Part shown: in pieces, positions 25,987 to 49,713 of the stretch
Layout of the letters: each line of letters starts with the position of its first letter
Numbering within the stretch: position 1 is the stretch's first letter
Source of the DNA: Membranipora membranacea
Lineage: Eukaryota; Bryozoa; Gymnolaemata; Cheilostomatida; Membraniporidae
Length of the DNA: 64,000 bases
Direction: 5' to 3'
Assembly: GCA_914767715.1 (NCBI GenBank)
Contig: OU612068.1
Location: 17,424,001-17,488,000 of the forward strand
Made by a program: the position numbers and the translations under genes
The notes under the pieces: generated by a model
Seen by the model: the letters and a program-made list of their open reading frames with translations, nothing else
What the model was told of the DNA's origin: nothing
Database searches by the model: none

Positions 25987-27315
25987 ATGGGTGGCTGCTT
26001 CTCTAGCGGTTTATCAGATATCTATGATGATGATCAACGTCAGAGCAACAGTACCAGAAGAAATGAAACAAACCATGGAAATCAGCAAAAAGATCAAACA
26101 GATGCACCAAGCCGCTATCGTTTGAATACAGCACCCTCAAGGTCTGGATCTGGACCATACAGTGACATAGAGTTGGTTGTAATGGTTTCAAAGGCTCTGG
26201 AACATATACTGGATACGTATTTCAAGATGAACACCAAAAACAAAGAGGAAGGTGGCGATGGGGGGCTAAGTATGTATCTATTTGCCGTGGAAAAGGGGTC
26301 GTCACAGGTTTACCGAGTCTAGCTGATGGAGGCAGGGGGGTCTTTCAATTAGAAAGAGTGATGCTTGTCAAACTAAATTATCACCATCAATTCACTCAGA
26401 ATGTATATAATGAGTGAGGGATCAGATTGCGATTTTGGCCATTTTTAATTGATATACCCCCAGGGTCCAGGTCTATGGTGGTCATCGAACTCATCGCATT
26501 ATAGTTAAATGTGTCTTGAGTCATTGTTTGCTACCTATACTACTATACTATACTACCAGAGACTATAGATATATCTATAGTCTCTGATACTACCATGAAA
26601 ATGAGATATTGTACCTTATTTTGACAGTCTAATTTCATGGGGCTACTAGGCTATTTTGACAAGCTGTGGCAAGAGAGGCTAGAGGGCTGCATGAAAGTTA
26701 TCGCAGTTGTATTAAGAAATGTTTGAATGCAGTAGAAAAATAGTGAAATGATGATCTTGAAGTTACCGCTGTATCTTGAGTTTCCTCATGGCATAACCCC
26801 CCCCCTCCCTGATTGAAATATTCGAAGAAAGAGAATTTCTCCATGCTTTAAATAGTTAACTTTAAACTAGCTAACATTTGCTCACCTTGCTAACTTTGAA
26901 AGACTCCCGCCTCAGCAAGCTACAGTATATTAAGTTACCACCAAAACTAGCTAAACTTTTACTCCTATAGGGTATATCATCGTAAAGCTCATGTAAGTTA
27001 CAGCTCATTCAAATGACAATAATAATATCCTTGTTGACTGTATGTGAACAATTTTTAACTTCAACAGTGTCAAAGATACACAGGCTTAAACAGGAGAGCC
27101 AACTGCCACCAGCGACGATTAATCTCATGATCGAGATAATAAAGAAGCGAAATATTCTTGTTCACAATTACCAAGCCGATACACTACACCAAAGAAGAAA
27201 GTTCACGTCAAATTTCCGTACCATCGTCATGAGCCTGAAGGAAAGCATAGCTGAGCTCAGCACCAAGGATAAAGAAATCCTTGATGAAATATGTCGGAGG
27301 GGCGGCGGGACCTAG
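25987..27315 (+). CDS. HEPN-C: small HEPN-domain protein with acylation signal
   Basis: The two exons are 25987-26269 and 27068-27315, with a phase-1 intron (A|TG), and encode 176 aa. The start is MGGCFSSG: Gly2 and Ser6 fit N-myristoylation and Cys4 could be palmitoylated. I chose ATG 25987 because nothing upstream in frame is an ATG. A polar linker (Asn, Gln, Asp, Ser and Arg rich) runs to about residue 56. SDIELVVMVSKALEHILDTY then begins the helical domain, followed by an Asn/Lys/Glu insertion and GGL. Exon 2 has RNILVH at 122-127, a helix with RRKFTSNF, and a C-terminal helix. The intron is about 800 bp and holds two repeat elements. Family and exon layout match HEPN-A, -B, -D and -E. 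No substrate can be named. Confidence 0.78.
26333..26466 (-). repeat. intronic MITE-like repeat, inverted copy (in HEPN-C)
   Basis: This begins gggggtctttcaattagaaa and ends ttaattgatatacccccaggg. It matches the HEPN-A and HEPN-B intron copies but in reverse orientation, and sits just after exon 1. The opposite orientation argues for independent insertion rather than simple co-duplication with the gene. Confidence 0.65.
26556..26587. repeat. palindromic element ccagagactatagat, copy 2 (5 bp TSD tacta)
   Basis: A 32 bp near-perfect palindrome, ccagagactatagatat to tctatagtctctga. It is flanked by tacta at 26551-26555 and 26588-26592. The left flank is itself repetitive, so the duplication is less certain than in the other two copies. 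It lies in the HEPN-C intron. Confidence 0.7.
26850..26975 (+). repeat. MITE-like dispersed repeat, copy 2 (partial)
   Basis: It shares actagctaacatttgctcac and the right end cttttactcctatagggta with the copies at 8649-8862 and 58142-58370. The left end is not recognisable. It lies in the HEPN-C intron just before exon 2. Confidence 0.5.
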
Positions 27316-28241
27316 TGACAAAAGTGGATAAAAGGAGACTATCATAATCGCAAACATTTCTGATGATACATTGTTCAAGCAAATTAGGTTTAGAATTGCT
27401 ATTTGTATGGTACGACGATTGAATTTGACCAAAGACTAGCCTGTTGGACAGGTACTAGAAAAAGATAAATGAAAAATTTGCCACAATGTAGTATTACAAC
27501 CAAGAATTCTGAGAGTTGTATCGAAAATTATGACCGCAAAATTTGCAGTGTAATTTTGGTTTTCTCAAAAACTCTGAACTGAAATATTGATGTTCAATAT
27601 GATTACGACTGACTGATAATCGGATTGACATTTTTGGAATGGTGCAAACTTCATACCAACTCTGCAAGATGGTTGCATGAACAGAGCTTCTTTTTGTGAA
27701 GTGTGCCAGAGACACTGGTAGTGGAGTCTTTTGCCAATAGGACTAGGCAAAGCTTTTAGTGGTATTTTATTTAAAGTGCAACCACTGTGAGGTGTTTTGC
27801 AAGTATGCAAATGAATTCAGGTGTTGTACTGGAGCGGAAAGTCTATTTTTCTTCTATACATATATTCTTTTGCTCACTCAGCGATTTTAAACTAGTCGGT
27901 TTGCAATACTAAGTTTATATTTTTTTTACAAATTCATTTATTTATCAATAATTATGTACACTACAATATTGCTTGTATTTGTTGGCTTTTGGGAGCTTAA
28001 TGAGATGAAAAAAGAGGTGAAAATATGTGTAAATTGTTAAAAAGTGATCGGTAACATTTGAAAAATCCTGTTGGTCTATTTGATTATGTGCTGTTAAAGC
28101 AGCAAAAAGTTTCTGTACAAAAATTTCTATAAAGACAAAATGACTGGTCTGAATCTGTTTAGTACAGTTAGCTTACGATATTTATGTCCCAATAAGAAGA
28201 CAGAATATAACTGGTAACCTTCCAAGTGTAGAGCTTCTGAA
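27316..28241. other. convergent intergenic region, HEPN-C to MCM2
   Basis: The 3' ends of HEPN-C (+) and MCM2 (-) face each other here. A tttattt word at about 27937 could be the MCM2 poly(A) signal on the minus strand. No gene or distinct repeat is seen. Confidence 0.45.
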
Positions 28242-40990
<12,749 letters not shown>

Positions 40991-42153
40991 GTTGAATATT
41001 GTTAGTCACTTGTAGTTAATTTACTTAGTATCCAAATGAGCTAACAGAGTTGGTTATAGTGAGCCACCAAACAGAATATTGTGTCACTCATCAGCCAACT
41101 TCCAACAACAATGTGCTTCTAAACAACCCCGCGAAATAAGGGGTCAGAGGTTATGAAAAACTATCAGAAGACATTGATTGGACCATTGCATATTGTGTAG
41201 TTTTCTATCTGATATTGTATCATAGGGGGACAACTTCAAATTACTCCGCAACATTAGTTCTATCTACACCAGTTGAGATAACTCCAAAATACAATGCATT
41301 ATCAGAGACATTGATATTATATAAAGTCATATCAATGATCAGAGAGCTAATTATCATATCTAGCCTGTCATGACAAGCTCATCATGACAGTTATACCCCA
41401 GTCAAACAACTATGATACAACTTTTACATGTTAATAATGAATGTAAGTGTGTGCAATTGAAATTAGCTTGCTTCTCAGATGCTAAGGGTTACAGGATATT
41501 GCTGCCGACTCAACAGATAAGTGTATAAACTTGGGGCTGTTATTCAGTGTAAGTCCATCAATTAACATCATTATTTTCGAGAGATACTATTGTTATAATA
41601 AGGAGTAGCGAGTAGTCAATACTCTGGGGTTTTCCAGTGTCTATTGATCCCTGCTCTTTCTTATAATCAATGACAGAACATATTTTATACCTTCATATTT
41701 ATATTATTATTTACACATAAAATAGTTCTATAGATCGAGTTATGTACACAAGGAAAGAGGATGCTTAGAGTGGAAAGTGGTCAAGTTGAAGCAGTTACAG
41801 AAATCAATGTCTGTAGGTTCGTGATAACATGTGAAAAGTTAATTAAAATTGAAGTATGATGGAAACTTTCACAAGATAATCAAACCATTCCATCAAAAAT
41901 TAATAATATAAGTAATATCAAATTAAACCAATTCCAGTTACCCATTTCAATTATACAGATGCAATGTTCTACTAAGGATAGCTTTTTTCACGCTTGCTAT
42001 GCAAATCAACTTGATAACCAAATTATTACTAAAGAATTTATATTGTTTACAGCGTTCTAACTTATCACAAAGAATATGCAAAGAAACCAAGTTTGAATTG
42101 CCTAAGAAAAATTGTGTTAGGAGATCCTGAGTTAAATATCCTATTGTAAAACA
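40991..42153. other. intergenic, upstream of MCM2 and downstream of SARNP
   Basis: It should contain the MCM2 promoter and 5' UTR and the SARNP 3' UTR. A degenerate tagcctgtcatgacaagc foldback lies at about 41361-41403. No gene is seen. Confidence 0.5.
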
Positions 42154-45100
42154 TTAAGCAGCTGCGAACCGATCCATTCTCTTCTTTTTCCTTTCCTACA
42201 AAAATAATGTCAACATAAAACTCACTTCCTTGATAAACTATAACCAAAATTTTCAGAATAGTGTTACATATTTTGAAAATGGGTGAACAACAGACATCAA
42301 ATTTACAACTTCTTGACTGAAATGCATGTTTAATTTTTATCCTTACTATGGAGGAATTCTTATGCGAATGGATACAAATGGATGACCCTCAGTCTGAATT
42401 TTAAACATAAGCACTTATTCCTCATATATACCACTGGCAACCATTCCTATATTCATTTAGCAAATTTTATCACTTTTCAGCAATCAGCACTTTAATATGT
42501 ATTACTAAATCTTCTCACCTCTTCTTCTGCAGTTAAAACTGGAGCTGCAATAGCACCAAATCTGGCTGCTCTACTCTTGATTTTCTCATCAGTCTCAACC
42601 TACAATAGTAAGTCATGATCCTTTGTGAGACTCAAAACTCAGCGAGATGCAAATTCAAGTAAGAGGTCACGGGAAAATGCTTTTATGCTGATACGCTAAA
42701 GTGTAGGCACCTCAAGATACGAAAACCAAGAATGAACGCAACACTAAAAAGGTGTTATATCGCAGAACTGCCCAAGAACTTTGGTTGCATCCATACAATT
42801 TTCAATACATAAACTTGGGTTTTGAGTACTTCTATGTACAGCATACCGTTCACATACAATACACTATATACTGACGCAGGTTTTTTCCTTACAGATGAAG
42901 TTATAGATATTTTCACTGTGTAGAGCATTGAAAAATACCATTACCTTGTCAACCGTTTTTGAGGCAACTTCTCCGAACCTAGCTTTCCTCTTGAGTAGTC
43001 GTGCTCTCTCCTCCTCAGTCATTTCTCCACCCCCTCCAGTAGATTTTGTTTCAGCAGGCTCTGCTGCTGTTAATCCAAACCTAAGGGGATATTATATGAC
43101 CATGATAATTATTTCCTATTTGTAAAATACTATCTATATATATAGCGTATTGTAGTCAATCATATGATTACTCAGAGATTTGTAATTGATTGATTGGATG
43201 TTGTTCATTTGGCTACCAAGAGTTGTGATTGTGCTAAAAGCTGCTCTTTGCAACATGTACTGTACTGCCTGTCCCCATGAAAGCTACATCAAGTATTGCC
43301 CCAGACAAAGATTGCCAGTGTCATATACAGATTTCATGTTCTATATCATTTTTTGATACCTTTCAGCTCTCTTTGCTTTTTTGGAGTCATCTTCCCCACT
43401 TGGCACAGCGCCTGCAGTATTCTCCACAGCTGTACCAAATCTGAAACAATGGGCACACAGCGACATCATCATGTATGAATTAAACCATATATTTGCAGAA
43501 AATTTCATTTAAAGAATGAATATGAACATACCATGAACCCTGGCTCCTCCCTACCCATAATCTACAACTTTAACAAATCACTCATATCTCAAACACCCCA
43601 CAACAACACCGACAACTACTGATGGAAGTACACACTTCTCCCCCTATCATTAAGAATGTGTTTATATCAGTAATGACCAAATGACAAAAAAATTATCTAT
43701 GTGCCTCTGGGTATTAATCCCCTTTTCTCAGAAAAATACTGTGTCATACCACTAACCCCCCCCCCCCCCCAACATAAGACAAGACAATATATTATCTCAT
43801 ATATGCATCACTTACTTGGCTGCCCTTTGTGCTTTTTTATCAACATCGCTGACAATACCAAACCTACAAAGGCAAATAGAGGATAGAATGCTTATATATC
43901 TTGGTGTGTATTAGGGCAATATTTATCCAATTTGCCTACCTGGTCCATAATACAGGCAGTTTGGATCTTACTTGATTCTGCATGTGAATAGTGCAACTAT
44001 CCCAGATCACCGTGTGCATCAAAAACAAGCAGTGATTTAGCTCGCTAATCTTCCTGCTCACATGGCAGAAGTTGGGAAACAGTTTGAACTCTAGGATTTT
44101 CTAACATAACCTATACAACTCAGACCATCAATGGGATTTTGTACACAAACACACAATCTAGATTATGCACATATTTACCTTTCTGCTCTCTTGTTTTTAG
44201 CAGCATCATCTGATACTATACCAAATCTCTCGGCTCTTGACAGCTTTTTCTGCAATAATAAGTTGTCATGTAAAATAGAACCTGATATGCAGTATTGTTG
44301 TTGGAAAAAAAACAGTGTAGGCAATGAACTAAACATGATTCAATAGTGTACATAATGAATAAATGTGGGGATATACATATCATCATCATATATACATACA
44401 CATAATATACATGAACATAACCATCTGTTCTGAAGTTTTATATTGAAAATTGTGATGCAAGTAAGGTGATGGGAGAACAAGTGCCGAAGCGTTAAACCTG
44501 TTTTGATAAGCTTTGATGGTCTTGGTCCTCGCCTCACAAACAAATCAGACAGACAAGACAGGTGAAGAAGTGTATAGCTCCATATTATAGATTGAGAGCT
44601 AATAGAAGCTTTCTCTTATAATATTTTCCTTACCTCTTCAGCGGACTGTGATGGTTTTTCATCAGCTTTGTCTCCCTCTGCTGTATCTGTGGCAGGAGTA
44701 TCTGTTGCCGCATCTTCGGCAGGAGTGGCAGCCTTCTTTGGGGATGAAGTGACAGCTGCCTGTTCTGTTTTCCTAGAGAAAGTGAGAACGACATCAAAGT
44801 CAATCTTCTTCTTTTTGTTATTGGGTGTATGTATAAAGAAATATACAAGCCTAAAGCTATCAGGGAGTTTGAGACCAAACTCCCTGCAGCTATCACCTTA
44901 CAGACAAGGTTAGTATATTCAATAGTTGTGTCCACCTGGCCAACGGTAGGACAATTCTCTAAAATGGGTTCTAATGGGTTCAAACAAATTACTAAACCTG
45001 GCTTTTATTGCTAACTGACTGTCTACTGGTCCTAACAGAAAAGCTAAATAATTAAAGCATCATCGGCAAACATCATATCCATGAAATGTATTCATGAACA

Positions 45101-46090
45101 TCATAGTGATTCGATTACGTTGGATTTCTAAAAATATGGTTGGCAAAACAAATAATCACTGTTTGAGTGAAGGTTTGATGTTTCAGTTTTTCATGAGTGA
45201 TATCATTTATGTCTGGTAGCTTACTCAGTCTCTGCTGGTTCTGCTACTTCATCGGCAGCTGGTAAATCATCCTTACTCTCACTCTCTCCATCATCTAACA
45301 ATGCTGTTATTAAAAGAGGTGACATTACATTACACTCCAAGCACAAATTAACACACTGATAGGCCTAACGATTCATGTATTTTGTCGAGTCATGGTGCAA
45401 TCCTAGCCCGGATGATTAAACCATAGTAAACATCATAGAGTATGCTTGTAGTAAAAAGCTAAGACTTAGCTTAATGGTAGTTTATCTGTAACCTATTATT
45501 GTGTACAATCATAATTTTTTATCATTTCATACCTTCTTCAGCCTTCAGAGCCTCTTCTAATCTCTCCAAAAGCTCGCCTTTATTTCCACCGACTGCAAGG
45601 TCTCTAGCCTTTAGTTCTTTCTTCAGGTCATTAACCTTGAATTTGAGAGAAACGCATAAACATTTGATTAAGCACCTTGGTTCAACAAACTCCATGTTTA
45701 GCATGTCCTGCGATGCTTATTAAATAATGTTACGCAACAACAGTATAAAATTGCATTGTTTAATATCTCGTAGCTTAGCCTTAATAATAATTATACCAAG
45801 TGCAATACTATAACTAGCCAATAATAACTAATAGCCAGGCCCTGGTATACCTAACCAATTATAACAACTGAACTAGCAGACAATGTAAGTTGTAAGGTCT
45901 TAGCAAGTGGTTAGACATATTCAGAACTAAACCAATTTGAAACTTGGTCACCCTTTTTCTACTGGCTGACAAAATCACAGTAAAAACAAGAAGAATTTTC
46001 AATTCAATATTGACTTTGTTGATTCTGAACAGTATTGACATAACACACCTTCAACTTTGGGAGATCAGCAGATGTCAAACCTGTACTCAT
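42154..46090 (-). CDS. SARNP: SARNP (CIP29/Tho1), SAP-domain mRNA export factor
   Basis: SARNP works with the helicase DDX39B/UAP56 and TREX in nuclear mRNA export. Ten exons (5' to 3'): 46049-46090, 45533-45635, 45225-45303, 44634-44772, 44179-44249, 43816-43863, 43360-43440, 42945-43080, 42519-42599 and 42154-42195. They give 273 aa (human 210). The N-terminal SAP domain spans about residues 8-46, with LKVNDLKKELKARDL then GNKGELLERLEEAL. An acidic, Ala/Glu/Thr-rich linker follows to about 121. The C-terminal half carries seven R-F-G type motifs, for example RAERFGIV, RAAKFG, RKARFG and RAARFG, ending with MDRFAAA. Human SARNP has five. Three successive introns (exons 5/6, 6/7 and 7/8) fall in phase 2 inside the Arg/Lys codon of the motif, so exons 6 and 7 look like tandemly duplicated cassettes. 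Confidence 0.93.
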
Positions 46091-47621
46091 TGTTTTGGTT
46101 ATAGTGAACTATTCTGAAAATACAAGAAGGCTGTTTGGAATTATCAGAACACAACCACTGATTGATCAACGAGACTGAGCTCTCACAGCCAGCTTTGGAC
46201 TCTACTTAAAGAGGAAAGTTTAAATGAATGAAAACGTAACTCAATACACTTCTTTCTCTAAAATGTTATTTGCGACAATAGGGCCTTGTCTACACTGGGA
46301 CAAAACTAAACGGACCGATTCTGTGTCGATAAAACTTTATAATCCTAAGCAACTCGACCCAAAATACCGAGGATGTTCTAGCTACTATGGAAGGTCAAGG
46401 CCAGCTTGCACAAGAGCAAATTGTGTTGCATGGAAATTAGATTCATTATTATATGGTAGTACTCCAAATAATGATTATGGTATTGGAATAGACCAGAGAG
46501 TATGTTAGCAGACACGTCATACTTATTGGAGACCCTAATATGAATGATAAGTGTTAAGACTGTGATTGTCTTAGACATGATAACAGTCATGCTGTTTTAA
46601 AACTGAAAGGCATGAATGAGAGTGACAGCAGCCTGTCCTTGACTAGCCTGTCTTGACAAGCTATGTTCCCCCACCGAACAAAACTTGTCAAGACAGGCTA
46701 GAGTGACTGTAACGTTGGTGAAATGTAACATTGTTGATTGAAGGACAGACAATACGAATACAAGGATTAGGTTAGGAAATACAATCTATTGAAAAGTATT
46801 GTATATCCTTGTTCTTACTACACTTGTCACTTCTGGCCTAGGTTTTTTTCAGTAGAAACAGTAGACCTGTTCATTCAGCATACAATACATTGACATGATT
46901 CTTTGATACTACTATTTGATACTACACTACTGAACATAATAAACTAGACTAATGAACTCATTGACAAGACCAAACAAACTATACTGCATGACTATATAAT
47001 TTGAATACAATAGATATGTAAGGATAAATAGATACGCAGGTTAATAGTTGGAGTAACGAAAATATCTGTAATTGGCTTGCAAGCAATTTCACTGCCTTAG
47101 TGTAGTCCGGGGTCAGAATCATACTTTACACAGGATAAGACGAGTCAAGCAGCCGTACAAATTTATAAGCTTCCATTTAGGATTTGTGAGCTGACCAGAC
47201 CTTGCTCCCTGGTTATGTGTGAAAAATTAGACGAGAGCTGTAGTTAGGGAAATGTAGGGAAAGCTGCGGGGTTGTTGGTACTGAATTCATACATACGGTA
47301 CATATACAGTGACTAACATGAGATTAAGCTAAACTGTAGGATAGGGAGAGAAAAAGCCTAATTGACATTTCCCTATAACACTCAACACCTAATATTACTC
47401 TCGCTACTGGTGAGGGAGTTCATTGGTTATTCATTTTGGTTCGTCCCGTTATTATTATTTTATACTTCTTGCATCCTCCAGGTACATTGTTGATATCTGG
47501 ATATCTTGTCATATCCCACGATAATTTGAAATCAAGTTATTTTAGTAGTTTGTTTATAAGTTAGAAAATAATTAAATCTCTTTTTCATAGGGGACGATCA
47601 TAAACATACAAACAAGACATC
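46091..47621. other. intergenic between divergent SARNP and MRPS25
   Basis: The SARNP (-) and MRPS25 (+) start codons are 1.5 kb apart. The only distinct feature is a foldback element at about 46629-46700. No further gene is recognised; an open frame at 46224-46508 has no family resemblance and no conserved splice context. Confidence 0.5.
46629..46700. repeat. foldback element, tagcctgtc family
   Basis: The arms tagcctgtcttgacaagc (46644 on) and acttgtcaagacaggcta (ending 46700) are inverted repeats. A second, diverged left end agcctgtccttgac begins at about 46630. Flanking gagtgac(ag/tg) at 46620-46628 and 46701-46709 matches at 8 of 9 bases, so the left end may be duplicated inside the element. 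Confidence 0.7.
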
Positions 47622-49177
47622 ATGCCGTTCATGAAAGGTGCTCACGCGTTCAGAAACACGCTACCATACCTGAGGTCGGGGAACATCGTATTTAAACAAG
47701 ATATCAAGGTTATGATGATCAACTACAACATAGATGTTCCGGGGAAACCAAAACCACAGTTCAAGGCTGACACTAGTACAGGAATAAGGTAAGGAACGCA
47801 AAAGTCAAATCTTTCCTAATCTTTCTTGTTTCAACCATCCTCACCGTATATCTATTATGCATGACATATTAGCTTGATGTTTGGTTTTGATAAAATTGGA
47901 GAAGTGAACTAAAAAATACTCTCTACACCTCTAGGAATATAACTTTAAACCTTTTAAAAGTTTATTTTTCGTTTCTTGCAGAGAGATGATATATTGGAAT
48001 CTGAATCAGTTGCAGTTTAAGAATCCTCAAACACAGATTATTACTCTCAAAAATATGACCCCGTCGCCATTCATTACCTTAATTTTCGGTAAGTTCATCT
48101 CTATTTGGTTTACACGATTCGATAAAAGCTGTTGTAGCCCAATTTTTGCAAATAAAATTTTTAAGATGCCAATATACACGGAAGGGCAGTCGAATCGCGT
48201 CAAGTCTCAACTACCAATTCATCGATATTTCCATGTCTTTAATCGTTTCCATAACCCTTTAAAAAACAATTATATGCAGTGTTGTATAACAAGATCAATT
48301 ATATTTTGCGTATTTTTCATAAAAATGATGTGTTGAAATAAATCCTCTATTCACTGATTTCTCAATTAAAGCTCAAATAATACCAAGACCTCAGTGAACA
48401 GAATGTCACAGTGTATTAACTAAGGAATAGGTTGGTTGACATCTAAATTGCCCAAAGGTTTTATGGCCTGACATCAAGGAGTTAGACTCCTTGCTGACAT
48501 ATTTTATATAATGTTTTAGGTGATGGACAAAAAATGTTAGTTGATGTTGACGGAAAAGAAAAGGATGACATACTTACACATCTCCGACGTATCGTCGGTA
48601 AATCAGAGTAAGTACTCATATATGTTATAGTTCACATTTTTACTCTAAACTTCTCACATGCAAAACATTAAAGGCTATGCTGGCTGTAATCCTAAATAAT
48701 TTCACATGAGTGAGGTTAATGATAAAACAGGCTTCATATCTTTAGTAAATTCTGTTCCTACCGGTCTAGGGAATAAGATACAAAATTTATCAAGATTAGT
48801 CATATATTTGTGAACGACCACCAGGCACTGCGATATGACTAGATCTAGACTAGACTAGATCCGCTGCCCCTGTCTAGTCACAATTTTGGTAATTGGTTTA
48901 GCATTCTTTTAATCTCACTAACTAGTTATCCTTCCAGATAATTTAATAAAATTGAAATAATAATTTCATACTACTTAACCTTGACTTACCTTGTATTTAC
49001 AGCGAAGAACTGCTAGAAGAGGTAGAAATCAAGGATCCCTCTACGTTTGGTGAAGGCGCTGACAGGTGGTGTATATGTGAAGTACCCGGACAGGTGGCGT
49101 GTCCTGGTTACGTTCCGTTACCAAAAGAAATGACAGGAAAATATCAGGCTGCAGTTGCTCGAGGGGAAGAAGCTTGA
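47622..49177 (+). CDS. MRPS25: mitochondrial ribosomal protein mS25 (MRPS25)
   Basis: mS25 is a component of the small subunit of the mitochondrial ribosome. The four exons, 47622-47788, 47982-48088, 48520-48607 and 49003-49177, keep one frame and give 178 aa (human 173). Diagnostic matches to the human protein are MPFMKGAHAFRNTLPYL at the N-terminus, GNIVFK, KNPQTQ, LKNMTPSPF in exon 2, GEGAD-then-W with C-I-C in exon 4, and VPLPKEM-GKY at the C-terminus. Two Cys pairs of the C-terminal region (WCIC and VACPGY) are kept. No canonical mitochondrial presequence is obvious, as in relatives whose extreme N-terminus is retained. It converges with RBSN: the stop codons are 536 bp apart. Confidence 0.95.
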
Positions 49178-49713
49178 TCTTAACCATTTTTTGATATTTT
49201 CTGTAAATATGATCTATTGTGTGCCAAATATACCGATAAACTATTATAAATTCTGTATTATGATAATTTTATGAAAAAATACTTGGCACAATTTATCAAC
49301 CCCATGATTAATGGTGTGCCACTAAAAGCACCAACAGGATTTATTAGCACAAACTGATCATTCTATTTGAAAATTGTCAAATACTTTTGGATCAGAAGTG
49401 ATACTGGCTCTTTCACTGTTATAAATATTGAGTTTTAGATGAAAACAGTGCCCTATGCTCAGTTGAGTATATGAGGCCGGCTCATATTCAATTTTAGTAT
49501 TCTTGAATCCAAAATGAAAAATTGAATTCAACTATAAGGAGTTTTATTTGCCATTATTGACATATTGTGTAAGCTTGCTCAAACTCATCAGGATATTCCA
49601 GAATCCATTCTAGTCTGTGGTCACTGCTGATTTCAGTTCTTCCTAGTTCTGAATCCGTATGTCGATGACATGGTATCTATTTGGTGTCTAATGTTGTTGT
49701 TCAGAAGTTACTA
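49178..49713. other. short convergent spacer, MRPS25 to RBSN
   Basis: This spacer holds the 3' UTRs of the two convergent genes. It is AT-rich with no repeat or gene seen. Confidence 0.6.

Noticed and set aside
46224-46508. 94-codon open frame between SARNP and MRPS25
   Set aside because: No family match, low-complexity-free but unsupported by splice context; likely chance.
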